The notes: a model not told the origin generated them from the letters alone. 64,000 nucleotides of DNA from Pseudomonas sp. NC02 (GCF_002874965.1 NZ_CP025624.1:3410001-3474000); one strand, 5' to 3'. Shown: positions 7,978 to 18,400, counted from the stretch's first letter. Made by a program: numbers and translations.

Positions 7978-9917
7978 GGCTTGTCGGCCCGGCTGCGCAT
8001 GGTTTCGGCGATCACCTTGGCCAGTGCAGATTGATCGAATGGCTTGGGTAAGCGCGTCAATGTGGTCTTGAGGTCCAGGGAGATTTCCGCAAAGCCCGAG
8101 GAAAGAATGATGGGAAGGTTGGGATACAACGACTCGATGTTGCCGGCAAGCTCGATCCCGGTCATGTCCGGCATTGCCATGTCTGTCACGACCAGGTCAA
8201 AGCACGCGCCTTGCGCCAGGAACGCCAACGCAGCATGGCCCTCTCCTGCCGACACAACATGATGGCCCAGGTCTTCAAGCATCGCCCCGGTGCTGATCAG
8301 CACCAGCGGGTCGTCATCTACCAGCAGAATCTCGAGGCATTGCTGATGGGCTGCATCGGGTGTATCTGCAGTTGATGCCAGCGCCGCAGACTGTGTGGTG
8401 TCGGTCACCGCCACCGGTAACCAGAGCTCTGCGGCTGTGCCCTCTCCTACCCGACTCTTCAGCACAAAGTGGCCCTGTGACTGTGCCGCCAGGCCATGCA
8501 CCATCGAAAGCCCAAGCCCGGTGCCTTTTCCCGCGCCCTTGGTGGTGAAGAACGGCTCCATGGCCCGTTGCAAGGTCGCGTCATTCATCCCGGGGCCGGT
8601 GTCGGTGACAGAGATGCAAATCAGCCTTTGCGAGTCATTCGCCCCGCCGGGAAACGAATCCTCCCGCGCTGAAATCAGGATCCTGCCCCGACCTTCCATT
8701 GCGTCCCGGGCGTTGATCACCAGGTTCATCACAGCCATTTCCAGTTGGCTCATGTCGACCAATACCGGCCGCAGGATCAATGGGAACTGTGTGTCGACGT
8801 TGATGCCTGCGCCCAACATGCGGGACAGCAGGTCTGACATGTTGCGGATCAGATCGCCCACATCCACAGGCTGAGGGTCAAGCTCCTGGCGACGGGCAAA
8901 GGCCAGCATCCGCTGAGTCAGCGTTGCGCCCCGCTGGGCGCCCGCGATGGCATTATTCAGTAAGGCGCAGGTTCTCGAGTCCTGCGGGACACGCTTCTTG
9001 GCGAGTTCAAGACTCCCCAGAATCACCATCAGGAGGTTGTTGAAGTCATGGGCGATGCCGCCGGTGAGCTGGCCCAGGGACTCCATTTTCTGGGATTGGA
9101 ATAACGCCTCTCGGGTTTCCTTGATCTCCTGTTGAGCCTGCACGCTTTCGGTAACGTCCCGGGTGATCTTCGCAAACCCCACCAGCTCACCCAGTTCATT
9201 CTTGATCGGGTCGATAACCACATGGGCGAGGAATCCCGTGCCGTCCTTGCGCAGGCGCCAGCCCTGCCCTTCGTAACGACCTTCCCTGACCACCGTTTCA
9301 AGGGCGCGCTGCGGGACGTTGTGGTCTACGTCCTCACGCTGGAAGAACATGGAGTAATGCCTGCCGATGACTTCTGCCGGCTGATAACCCTTGATGCGCT
9401 GGGCGCCGGCGTTCCAGGTGGTGATCACGCCGTTGGGGTCCAGCATATACAGCGCGTAGTCGGTGACGCCTTGCACCAGCAGGCTGAATTGCTGCTCGCT
9501 CTGGCGCAGCGCCTGCTCCGCGGCCTTACGCTCGGTCAGGTCCCGTGTGACCTTGGCGAAGCCAATCAACGTGCCGTCGTCGGCGCGTATCGGGTCGATG
9601 ATCACCAGTGCCCAGAGACGAGTCCCATCCTTGCGGATGCGCCAACCTTCGCCCTCGAAGCGCCCTGACTGCTCGGCGCTCTTGAGTGCCCGGCCCGGCA
9701 AGTCCGAGGCCAGGTCTTCCGGGGTGTAGAACAGCGAAAAATGCCTGCCCAGCACTTCACTCTGTTCGTACTGCTTGATCTTTCTCGCCCCGGAGTTCCA
9801 ACTGCGAATCAAGCCGTTCGTATCAAGCATATAGATGGCATAGTCGACCACTGCGTCGACGAGCAGTCGATACCGGTCGTCCTGATTGAAAGGCCCTTGC
9901 GCAGGATGGGATGGCAT
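7971..9917 (-). CDS. Soluble PAS-PAS hybrid sensor histidine kinase
   Basis: 648 aa with no transmembrane segment. Domain order: PAS (about 15-130), PAS (about 145-260), HisKA with phospho-accepting His about 290 (GGIAHDFNNLL), HATPase (N box NLVINARDAM, G1 DTGPGM, F box FFTTK, G2 GTGLGLSMV, about 395-505), and a C-terminal receiver with Asp about 579 (VVTDMAMPD) and Lys in RLPKPF. The two PAS domains are near copies of each other (DYAIYMLD/DYALYMLD; GFAKVTRD/GFAKITRD), indicating internal duplication. A cytoplasmic signal such as redox or a small ligand is likely. No separate response regulator is adjacent. It overlaps the nucleotide-kinase-like gene downstream by 7 bp. Confidence 0.93.
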   Translation of the reverse strand: MPSHPAQGPFNQDDRYRLLVDAVVDYAIYMLDTNGLIRSWNSGARKIKQYEQSEVLGRHFSLFYTPEDLASDLPGRALKSAEQSGRFEGEGWRIRKDGTRLWALVIIDPIRADDGTLIGFAKVTRDLTERKAAEQALRQSEQQFSLLVQGVTDYALYMLDPNGVITTWNAGAQRIKGYQPAEVIGRHYSMFFQREDVDHNVPQRALETVVREGRYEGQGWRLRKDGTGFLAHVVIDPIKNELGELVGFAKITRDVTESVQAQQEIKETREALFQSQKMESLGQLTGGIAHDFNNLLMVILGSLELAKKRVPQDSRTCALLNNAIAGAQRGATLTQRMLAFARRQELDPQPVDVGDLIRNMSDLLSRMLGAGINVDTQFPLILRPVLVDMSQLEMAVMNLVINARDAMEGRGRILISAREDSFPGGANDSQRLICISVTDTGPGMNDATLQRAMEPFFTTKGAGKGTGLGLSMVHGLAAQSQGHFVLKSRVGEGTAAELWLPVAVTDTTQSAALASTADTPDAAHQQCLEILLVDDDPLVLISTGAMLEDLGHHVVSAGEGHAALAFLAQGACFDLVVTDMAMPDMTGIELAGNIESLYPNLPIILSSGFAEISLDLKTTLTRLPKPFDQSALAKVIAETMRSRADKPC

Positions 9918-10013
9918 CAGGAAAGTCTCGGGACAAATGAGTGGCTTGAACCCTCAGTATGTCTAAAAAAATCCCCGGCTCACCAATTTATTCATCTGGA
10001 CAGTTGTTTTGAG

Positions 10014-11345
10014 TCAACCGCCGCCGTTGCGCGCAAACCGTGGAATCTTCAATCCCAGGCTTTCCCGCAAGGTCGTACCTTCATAAGCCGTGCGATACAC
10101 GCCGCGCTCCTGCAACAACGGGATGACCTCGTGCGTGAAGCGCTTGAACTGCTCCGGATGGCCGATGTAGATGTTGAAACCATCCACCGCGCGGGCTTCA
10201 AGCCAGTCAGCCATTTTCCGAGCGACGGTATCCGCCGATCCGACAAACGCTCCCGGGCGCAGTTGCCGCCCAAACTCCACCGCCTGGCGCAATGTAAAAC
10301 CTTTCTCCCGTGCCTGATCGGCAATGCGTTTGGCCGCGGTAAAAAAGCTGCTGCGTGCCGCCTCCAGGCTCTCCTGCGGGAACGGCGCATCAAGGTCGTA
10401 CTGGCTGAAATCATGCCAGCCGAAATTGCGTCCGAACTCCTTCAGCGCCAGCTCGAAACTGTGGTCGGCCTGATGGTAGTGCCGCTCGGTTTCACGCGCC
10501 TGTTCATCGGTATCGCCTACATAAATCTCGGCGCCGGGCATCACCAGCAATTGCTCCGGGTCACGGCCATGTTGCAGCGCCCTGCCCTTGATATCCCGAT
10601 AGAAAGCCTGGCCCTGCTCGATGCTGGCCGCATGGGTAAAGATCACATCGGCCGTGGCCGCACCGAGGTCGCGGCCTTGTTCCGAATCGCCAGCCTGGAA
10701 GATCACCGGTTGGCCCTGGGGTGAGCGCTGGATATTCAGCGGCCCGACCACGGAAAAGTGCTCGCCCTTGTGATTCAGGCTGTGGAGTTTGGCGGGGTCG
10801 AGAAACCGGCCGGTGGCGCGGTCACGCACGAAGGCATCTTCCTCATAGGAGTTCCACAGGCCCTGCACGACCTGGACGTGTTCGGCCGCCCGGCCATAGC
10901 GAGTGTCGTAGTCATAATGTTCGTCGCGGCTGTAGTTGCCGGCGGTACCGGCGTCGCCGCTGGTGACCACGTTCCAGCCGGCGCGGCCTTTGCTGATCAG
11001 GTCGAGTGAGGCCAGGCGCCGCGCGACGTTATAGGGCGAGTTGTAAGAGGTCGTCAGCGTACCGACCAGGCCCAGGTGCCGGGTGCTTACGGCAAGTGCC
11101 GATAACAGCGTCAGCGGCTCCAGCCGGTTCAGGTAGTGGGATGGCGAACCCGGTGTGATGAATTGGCTGTCGACGATGAACATCAAGTCGAACAATGCCG
11201 CCTCGGCCTGGCGTGCAATGTCGATGTACCAGTCGACGTTGACGCTGGCATCGGCCGGCAATTGCGGGTCGAGCCACAGATTGTGGCGGCCGGGCCCGCC
11301 GCAGCCCATGGTCAGGGCGCCGAGTTTGAGCTGTCTTTTAGTCAT
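10014..11345 (-). CDS. LLM-class FMN-dependent monooxygenase (NtaA/SnaA/DszA family)
   Basis: 443 aa, the usual length for this family. Recognisable blocks are KLGALTMGCGGPGRHNLW near the N-terminus, LSALAVSTRHLGLVGTLTTSYNSPYNVAR, RAGWNVVTS, and QAGDSEQGRDLGA. The family is two-component: reduced FMN from a separate reductase is used to oxidise organosulfur, EDTA/NTA-like or other compounds. The ATG at 11345 is preferred over TTG at 11351 (upstream AGGA). It follows a sulfonate-type binding protein gene by 23 bp, so a role in scavenging sulfur from organosulfur compounds is likely. No reductase gene is nearby. The substrate cannot be stated. Confidence 0.9.
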   Translation of the reverse strand: MTKRQLKLGALTMGCGGPGRHNLWLDPQLPADASVNVDWYIDIARQAEAALFDLMFIVDSQFITPGSPSHYLNRLEPLTLLSALAVSTRHLGLVGTLTTSYNSPYNVARRLASLDLISKGRAGWNVVTSGDAGTAGNYSRDEHYDYDTRYGRAAEHVQVVQGLWNSYEEDAFVRDRATGRFLDPAKLHSLNHKGEHFSVVGPLNIQRSPQGQPVIFQAGDSEQGRDLGAATADVIFTHAASIEQGQAFYRDIKGRALQHGRDPEQLLVMPGAEIYVGDTDEQARETERHYHQADHSFELALKEFGRNFGWHDFSQYDLDAPFPQESLEAARSSFFTAAKRIADQAREKGFTLRQAVEFGRQLRPGAFVGSADTVARKMADWLEARAVDGFNIYIGHPEQFKRFTHEVIPLLQERGVYRTAYEGTTLRESLGLKIPRFARNGGG

Positions 11346-11368
11346 GTCCAACGTATTCCTGGAAACGT

Positions 11369-12325
11369 TCAGGGCTGGGTTCTGGCGACGGCTGGTTGCA
11401 AGGACGCCGCGAAGGAGTCGTCGAACAGCTTGGCTGCCGGGTAAGACTTGACCAGTCCCTGGCTTGCGAAAAAGTCCACGGTCTTTTGTGCTTCTACAGG
11501 CGACTGGGCTGTCACCGGTTCGACCGTCGTGCGTGCCCGGGCAAACCAGGCGCGGGCAATGTCGGCATCTGCGCGGGTGCGTTTGGCCCAGGCATCTGCA
11601 TACGCGTCGGCGTTGGCCGGGCTTTGGCGCGTCCAGTCACGGGCTTTCTTCAGGCGTTGGAGAAAATCGCTGATTTGCGCACGCTTGTTATCGACGGCCC
11701 TGGTGCTGGCGGCGACGAAACTCTGGGCCGGGATCAGCCCGTCTGCGGTCGCCAATACCCGTGCACCCTGGCGTTCCTGTTGGGTGACGTAGGGTTCCCA
11801 GGTGGCAATGACGTCGACCGAACCGCCTTCCAGTGCGTGGGAAGCATCCAGTGCACTGAGGTAGCGCAACTCCAGGGCGTCTTTCGGCACGCCGGCCTTA
11901 TCCAGTGCGGTCAGCAGCAGTTGCTGGCTCCAGGAGCCTTTCCAGATGGCGGCGCGCTTGCCTTTGAGGTCCGCAAGGCTGTGGATCGAGGAATCCTTTT
12001 TCACCAGGATGGCCACGCCCTCGAGGTTTTGCCGGCTGATGGCAATCACCTTGATTGGCGCGCCGAGTGCACCGAGGAACAGCACGGGCGCATCGCCGAG
12101 CAGGCCGATGTCGAGGCTGTTGGTATTGAGGGCTTCCGCCACCGGAGACCCGGCGGTGAATTGCTTCCATTCAAGGGTATAGGGCAGATCATCCAGCACC
12201 CCCGCCGCTTCCATCACGGCCTGGGCGTTGTAGCTTTGGTCTCCGACCACCAGCGTTTGCGCGTTCGCGGTCAGGCACAGCAGCGTGGCGGCCAACCCGG
12301 CCGCCAGTTTTGTCAGGTAACGCAC
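11369..12325 (-). CDS. Sulfonate/taurine-type ABC substrate-binding protein (SsuA-like)
   Basis: 318 aa from the GTG at 12325, chosen because GGAG lies six bases upstream and because the protein then opens with a clean signal peptide (MRYLTKLAAGLAATLLCLTANA). The mature protein is an NMT1/SsuA-type periplasmic binding protein (VAEALNTNSLDIGLLGDAPVLF, SLADLKGKRAAIWKGS, ALEGGSVDVIATWEPYV). These normally deliver aliphatic sulfonates to SsuBC-type transporters. Here no permease or ATPase gene is adjacent, so it must use a transporter encoded elsewhere or act with a lost partner. It is co-oriented with and just upstream of the LLM monooxygenase. Confidence 0.88.
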   Translation of the reverse strand: MRYLTKLAAGLAATLLCLTANAQTLVVGDQSYNAQAVMEAAGVLDDLPYTLEWKQFTAGSPVAEALNTNSLDIGLLGDAPVLFLGALGAPIKVIAISRQNLEGVAILVKKDSSIHSLADLKGKRAAIWKGSWSQQLLLTALDKAGVPKDALELRYLSALDASHALEGGSVDVIATWEPYVTQQERQGARVLATADGLIPAQSFVAASTRAVDNKRAQISDFLQRLKKARDWTRQSPANADAYADAWAKRTRADADIARAWFARARTTVEPVTAQSPVEAQKTVDFFASQGLVKSYPAAKLFDDSFAASLQPAVARTQP

Positions 12326-12644
12326 GTTCGTCTCCAGATGCCTTCTCAAGCATTGAAAGTCGATCCGCGCGTGCGGTCTCGGCAGTGTTCGTAGGGAGGG
12401 CTACGATGAGGGGCTGACGGCTGCATGTAAAATACTTATAACGCATAACCTAATTCGATATTAATGCGTTAAATGCATTTTTGTGGGTGATCGGCGCGCA
12501 CGGACATTGCGTACCCGCCTGCACCACCTACACTGATTTGAATTCGGCGACTCTCGCGCCATTTTTTCAGCCGTATGGCCCGATGCCCGCGCACTCATTG
12601 CTCAACAAATAAAGCAGTTAACCAACTGATTAATCAGAGTAAAT
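12326..12644. promoter_or_regulatory. Divergent promoter region between the SsuA-like and RND genes
   Basis: This 319-bp gap lies between two divergently transcribed genes and contains no convincing gene. An AT-rich core around 12428-12480 carries a perfect 8-bp inverted repeat, TAACGCAT (12439-12446) and ATGCGTTA (12464-12471), with 17 bp between the arms. That is compatible with a dimeric regulator site, but no regulator gene is adjacent. The remainder shows nothing else recognisable. Confidence 0.5.
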
Positions 12645-14270
12645 ATGAAAGAGCAGCCTCGGCAGCTTGCATCGGCACGGCAACCAGTGGCGCACAGCCG
12701 CGCCCTTTTTCGACCACCCCACCTTCTGGCTCCGTTGAGCCTGCTGTGCCTCGCCCTCGCCGGCTGCACCGTCGGGCCCGATTTCTCGCGTCCTGAGGTG
12801 CCGGCGAACGCCGATTATTCACGAGAAAAACTCACCTCCACCGCCAAGGCCGATATCGACACCGGCGGTGCGGCGCAGCGGTTGATCGCCGGGATGGATA
12901 TTCCCGGGCAATGGTGGACGCTGTTCCGCTCACCGGAACTGAACGCGCTGGTGGAGGAAGCCTTGCGCGCCAACCCGGATGTCACCGCCGCCCAGGCGGC
13001 ATTGCGCCAGGCCAACGAGCTGGTCTATGCCGACCAGGCGTCGCTGTTTCCCTCGGTGAGCGGCAACGTGCAGAAGGCCCGCGAGAAAGTATCGGGCGTC
13101 ACCTCGGGCCTGCCGGAGTCGCCGATTCTCACGGTGAGTTCGGCGTCGCTGAGCGTGTCCTACGCCCCGGATGTGTTCGGCGGCACGCGCCGGCAAATTG
13201 AATCCACCTCGGCCCAGGCCGAGTACGAACGCTTCCAGTTGGAGGCGACCTACCTCACGTTGACCTCCAATGTGGTGAACACCGCAGTCAGCCTGGCCTC
13301 TATACGCGACCAGATCGCCGCCACCGAAACCATCATTCGGCTACAGAGTGATCAGCTCGACGTCCTGCAGGCGCAGCGCCGGCTGGGTGCGATCGGTGAC
13401 ACCGACGTGCTCACACAGCAGACCGCGCTGGCGCAAACCCGTGCCACCTTGCCGCCCCTGCAAAAGCAGTTCGCCCAGACCCGCAACCAGTTGATGGCCT
13501 ACCTCGGCCGGTTTCCCAACCAGGACCGGGACGAGCGCTTCAACCTCGCCTCCCTGCACCTGCCCGAAGAACTGCCGCTCAGCCTGCCTTCGGCCATCGT
13601 TGGCCAGCGGCCCGATGTGCGTTCCGCGCAGGCGCAACTGCATCAGGCCAGTGCCAATATCGGCGTGGCCGTCGCCAATCAGTTGCCCCAGTTCAGCATT
13701 ACCGGGTCGGTGGGCTCCACGGTGGCCAGCGGGACCAAACTGTTTTCGGCGGGCAGTGGGGTCTGGAGCCTCGCCGGGTCGATCACCCAACCGATCTTTG
13801 ATGCCGGCGCACTCGAACATCGCAAACGCGCTGCCGTGGCCGCCTATGACGCGTCGGCAGCCCGCTACCGTGGCACGGTGATCGGCGCGTTCCAGGACGT
13901 GGCCAACGCACTGCGGGCGCTGGAGGCGGATGCCGATGCACTCAACCAGCAGGTGGTGGCCGAGCGCTCTGCCCAAGCCAACCTGGACCTGGTGCAGGCG
14001 CAGTTCAAACTCGGTGCCGTGGCGTACATCAACCTGCTCACGGCCCAGCAAACCTACCAGAACACCGTGCTGGCCCGGGTCAGGGCGCAGGCCTCCCGCT
14101 ACAGCGACACCACCGCGCTCTTCCAGGCATTGGGTGGCGGATGGTGGAACCGTGCCGATGTGGACCCTGCCACCAAGGGCCGGCCTGATCGGTTCGGCCT
14201 GCCTTCGTGGAACGAGATCATGCCGGCCAGGAACGAGGCAGCGCCTGCCGATTCGGCACGGTTCAACTGA
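12645..14270 (+). CDS. RND efflux outer-membrane lipoprotein (OprM/NodT family)
   Basis: 541 aa. A positively charged N-terminus leads into a lipobox LALAGC (Cys about 41), so the mature protein is a lipoprotein. Two OEP repeats follow (PELNALVEEALRANPDVTAAQAALRQA and the RPDVRSAQAQLHQASANIGVA block), and the TLP signature TVGPDF/RPEV sits just after the Cys. It forms the trimeric exit duct of a tripartite pump. It is the first gene of an outer-membrane factor, adaptor, RND operon, with a 29-bp gap to the adaptor gene; the outer-membrane gene being first is less common than last. The ribosome site before the ATG is weak. No local TetR or LysR regulator is present. Confidence 0.93.
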   Translation: MKEQPRQLASARQPVAHSRALFRPPHLLAPLSLLCLALAGCTVGPDFSRPEVPANADYSREKLTSTAKADIDTGGAAQRLIAGMDIPGQWWTLFRSPELNALVEEALRANPDVTAAQAALRQANELVYADQASLFPSVSGNVQKAREKVSGVTSGLPESPILTVSSASLSVSYAPDVFGGTRRQIESTSAQAEYERFQLEATYLTLTSNVVNTAVSLASIRDQIAATETIIRLQSDQLDVLQAQRRLGAIGDTDVLTQQTALAQTRATLPPLQKQFAQTRNQLMAYLGRFPNQDRDERFNLASLHLPEELPLSLPSAIVGQRPDVRSAQAQLHQASANIGVAVANQLPQFSITGSVGSTVASGTKLFSAGSGVWSLAGSITQPIFDAGALEHRKRAAVAAYDASAARYRGTVIGAFQDVANALRALEADADALNQQVVAERSAQANLDLVQAQFKLGAVAYINLLTAQQTYQNTVLARVRAQASRYSDTTALFQALGGGWWNRADVDPATKGRPDRFGLPSWNEIMPARNEAAPADSARFN

Positions 14271-14299
14271 ACTGAACTCTTGAAACAGCGAGAACATCC

Positions 14300-15487
14300 A
14301 TGGCTGACGTCATAACCGCCTCTCCCCTGCCCACCGAGCCTGGCGCACCGCGCAAGCGCCGACTGTGGCGGCCGATGATCATCATGATCGTGGTGGTGCT
14401 GGTGATTGTCGCGATCATTGCCGGGGTGAAGTTCGTGCAGATTTCGGCGCTGATCGCCCAGTCGAAAATGCCCCTGCCCGCCTCCGTGGTCACGGCCATG
14501 AAGGTGCCGTTCAGCGACTGGCAACCGAATGTCAGCGCCGTGGGCTCAATGAAAGCGGTCAGGGGGGTGGATGTGACCACTGAAGTGGGCGGCATCGTGC
14601 GCACCATCGGCTTCACGCCCGGGCAAGAAGTGGCGGCTCAGGCGCTGCTCGTCCAGCTGAATGCCGACTCGGACATCGCGCAACTGCATTCCCTTGAGGC
14701 CACGGCCGACCTGGCGGTGATCGTCCTCAAGCGTGACAAGGCGCAACTGGCGGTTAACGCCATCTCCCAGGCACAAGTGGACACTGACACCGCCGACCTC
14801 AAAGCCAAGCTCGCCGCCGCCGAACAACAGCGCGCGCTGGTGGCGAAAAAAACCATCCGCGCACCGTTTGCCGGGCGCATCGGCATCACCAGCGTCAACC
14901 CTGGCCAATACCTCAACCCCGGCGACAAGATCGCCACGCTGCAAACCTTCGATCCGATCTACATCGACTTCACGGTGCCCCAGACTCAAATGGAGGCCAT
15001 CGCCATCGGCCAAGGGGTTTCGGTAACGGCCGACGGACTGTCGAATCAAACCTTCACCGGCAAGATCAGCACCATCGACACCCAGTTCGACGCCACCACG
15101 CGCAATGTCACCGTGGAAGCCACCGTCGACAACCCCAAACAGAACCTGGTGCCCGGGATGTTTGCCCGCGCCGTGGTCAACTCCGGTGCGACGCAGCGCT
15201 ACCTCACCGTTCCGCAGACATCGGTGACCTACAACCCTTACGGCACCACAGTATTCATTGCCACATCGAGCAAGAACGACAAGGGTGAGGAAGTCCTCAC
15301 CGCGCAACAGACTTTCATCAAGACCGGGCCGACCCGGGGCGATCAGGTGGCGATCCTGTCGGGCGTGAAGGAAGGTGACCTGCTGATCACCAGCGGCCAG
15401 ATGAAGCTCAAGAATGGCTCGCCGGTGAAGGTCGATAACAGCGCCGCGCCGCTGAACGATCCTGCGCCGACTCCCCAAGAACACTAA
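14300..15487 (+). CDS. RND efflux periplasmic adaptor (membrane fusion protein)
   Basis: 395 aa with an N-terminal membrane anchor (about residues 27-48, MIIMIVVVLVIVAIIAGVKF) instead of a lipobox. A lipoyl/hairpin region follows (TTEVGGIVRTIGFTPGQEVAAQALLVQLN), then an alpha-hairpin, KKTIRAPFAGRIGITSVNPGQYLNPGD and a beta-barrel region (RNVTVEATVDNPKQNLVPGMFARA). It bridges the inner-membrane RND pump and the outer-membrane duct. The sequence is in the broad MexH-like/MdtA group. It lies 9 bp before the RND permease gene, clearly the same operon. The substrate of the pump cannot be inferred. Confidence 0.93.
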   Translation: MADVITASPLPTEPGAPRKRRLWRPMIIMIVVVLVIVAIIAGVKFVQISALIAQSKMPLPASVVTAMKVPFSDWQPNVSAVGSMKAVRGVDVTTEVGGIVRTIGFTPGQEVAAQALLVQLNADSDIAQLHSLEATADLAVIVLKRDKAQLAVNAISQAQVDTDTADLKAKLAAAEQQRALVAKKTIRAPFAGRIGITSVNPGQYLNPGDKIATLQTFDPIYIDFTVPQTQMEAIAIGQGVSVTADGLSNQTFTGKISTIDTQFDATTRNVTVEATVDNPKQNLVPGMFARAVVNSGATQRYLTVPQTSVTYNPYGTTVFIATSSKNDKGEEVLTAQQTFIKTGPTRGDQVAILSGVKEGDLLITSGQMKLKNGSPVKVDNSAAPLNDPAPTPQEH

Positions 15488-15496
15488 AGGTGTCCC

Positions 15497-18400
15497 ATGA
15501 AGCTTACCGATACCTTTATTCAGCGGCCGGTTTGGGCGATTGTCGTCTCGCTGTTCATCCTGATCCTGGGGCTGCGCTCGATCTTCGAATTGCCGGTGAA
15601 CCAATGGCCACGCACCGAAAATACCGTGGTCACCATCACCACCGCCTACTACGGCGCGGACGCCTCCACCGTTGCCGGCTTTATCACCCAGCCGCTTGAA
15701 TCGGCCATCGCCCAGGCCCAGGGCATCGACTACCTGTCTTCAACCAGCATCACCGGTGTCTCGACGATTACCGCCACGCTGCGGCTGAATTACGACGCGA
15801 GCAAGGCCCTCACCGAGATCAACACCCAGGTCAACTCGGTCAAGAACCAACTGCCGGCGCAGTCCCAGGAGCCGGTGCTGACGGTGGCGGTCGGGCAGAC
15901 CACCGACGCCATGTACCTGGGTTTCTACAGCGACACCCTGCCCACCAACAACATCACCGATTACCTGGTGCGGGTGGTCAAGCCCAAGCTGGACTCGATC
16001 CAGGGGGTGCAAACCGCGGAAATCCTCGGCGGGCGCCAGTTCGCCCTGCGCGCCTGGATGGACCCGAACAAACTGGCGGCGCATAACGTGACCGCCCAGG
16101 ACGTGTCCACTGCCCTGGCCAACAACAACTACCTGTCTGCCGTCGGTTCCACCCGCGGGCAAACGGTGACAGTCGACCTGACGGCCGGGACCGACTTGCA
16201 CACGGTGGATGAATTCAAGCGGCTGGTGGTCAAGCAGAAAGGCGATGCCCTGGTGTACCTGGAGGACGTGGCCACCGTCACCCTCGGCGCCGAAAGCTAC
16301 GACAGCAGCGTGGCGTTTTCCGGCAAGCGTTCGGTGTTCATCGGCATCAAGACGGCGCCGACTGCCAATATCCTGACGGTGGCCGACAGCGTGCGCGAGG
16401 CCTTCCCCGAGCTGCAATCCCAGTTGCCCACCGGGGTACGCGGCGAGATCGTGTATGACTCCACGGAGTTCATCAACACCTCGATCTATGAGGTGGTGAA
16501 GACCCTGGTCGAGGCGATGATCATTGTGTCGGTGGTGATCTACCTGTTCCTCGGCTCGTTCCGCGCGGTGATCGTGCCGCTGGTGGCGATCCCGCTGTCG
16601 CTGGTCGGGACCTTCTTCATCATGTACCTGCTGGGGTACTCGATAAACCTGCTGACCCTGCTTGCCCTGGTATTGGCGATCGGCCTGGTGGTGGACGACG
16701 CGATTATCGTGGTGGAGAACGTCGACCGGCATATCAAGGAAGAAGGCAAAGGCGTGCTGGAAGCTGCGCTGGTTGCCGCGCGGGAACTGGGTGGGCCGAT
16801 CATCGCGATGACCGTGGTGCTGATCGCCGCCTACGTGCCCATCGGGCTGCGCAGCGGCCTTACCGGTGCGCTGTTCAAGGAGTTCTGCTTCTCACTGGCG
16901 GGTGCCGTGACCGTGTCGGCCGTGGTGGCGTTGACGCTCTCGCCGATGATGACCTCCCGGCTGTTCAAGTCCGGGCAGGAAGAAGGCCGGTTTGCCCGCA
17001 AGCTCGATCAGTACTTCGACTGGTTGCGGGGCCGTTACCACCGCGTACTCTCGGGCGGCCTGAACGTATGGCCGGTGCTGGTGACGTTTGGTTTTGTGCT
17101 GTTCCTGCTGGTGGCCGCCAGCGGCATGACCGCCAAAAGCGAACTGTCGCCCACCGAGGACCAGGGGCTGGTGTTCATGCAGATCAAGGGCCCGCCCACC
17201 GCCTCGCCGCAGCAGATGGAGCGCATCGCCGACCAGGCCTTCCAGATCGCCAACAAAGAGCCGGAATACGCGCAGATGTTCCAGCTGACCGGGTTGCCTA
17301 TCCTCAACCAGGGCCTGGGCGGTGTGCTGCTGAAAAACTGGGGCGACCGCTCGCGCTCCCAGGCCCAACTGATATTGGAACTCCAGCAGAAATGGAACCA
17401 GGTGCCGGGCGCCACCATTGCGGCCTTCCCGCTGCCATCGCTGCCGGGCGCCCAGGGCTTGCCGGTGCAGTTCGTGATCACCACCACCGACTCGGTGGAA
17501 AACCTCAACGAAGTCGCCCAGGCCGTGGTGGCCGAGGCCCAGAAACAACAGCTGTTCTATTTCTCCGACATGGACCTGAAACTCGACAAGCCACAAGCCA
17601 AGCTGGTGGTGGACCGGGAAAAAATCGCCGCACTGGGCATGACCCAGGCCGACGTCGGTGCGGCGCTGTCCGCGGCACTGGGCGGCAACTACGTGAACTA
17701 CTTCTCCACTGCCGGGCGTTCGTACAAAGTGATTCCCCAGGTGTTGCAGGTTGATCGCCTCAACCCGGACCAGATTCTCGATTACTACATCCGCACCCCA
17801 TCCGGCAGCATGATCCAGGCGCGCACCGTGGCGCATATCGAAACCTCGACCCAGCCGGAATCCATCAACCACTTCCAGCAACTCAACTCGGCGACCCTGT
17901 CGGGCGTCAGCGGCGTGGCCCAGGGCGAACTGCTGGCGAAACTGAACACCATTCTGACCAATATTGCGCCGTCGGGTTACACCTCGGACTTCTCCGGCGA
18001 ATCACGCCAGTTCATGCAGGAATCCGGCGGGTTCTTCGGCCTGCTGATGTTCTCAATCCTGATCGTGTACCTGGCCCTGGCGTTTCAGTTCGAGAGTTTC
18101 CGCGACCCGGTGGTGATCCTGTTCTCGGTGCCCCCTGCACTCTTCGGAGCGCTGGCGTTTATCACCATGGGCTTTGCCTCGATCAACGTGTACACCCAGG
18201 TGGGGCTGGTGACGTTGCTGGGGTTGATCACCAAGCACGGGATCCTGATCGTGCAGTTTGCCAACGAGTTGCAGCGCGCCGGTCACAGCAAGCGCGAGGC
18301 CATAGAAGAAGCCGCCGGCGTGCGTCTGCGGCCGATCCTGATGACCACCGCCGCCATGGTGCTGGGCGTGGTGCCGCTGGTGTGGGCCTCCGGTGCCGGG

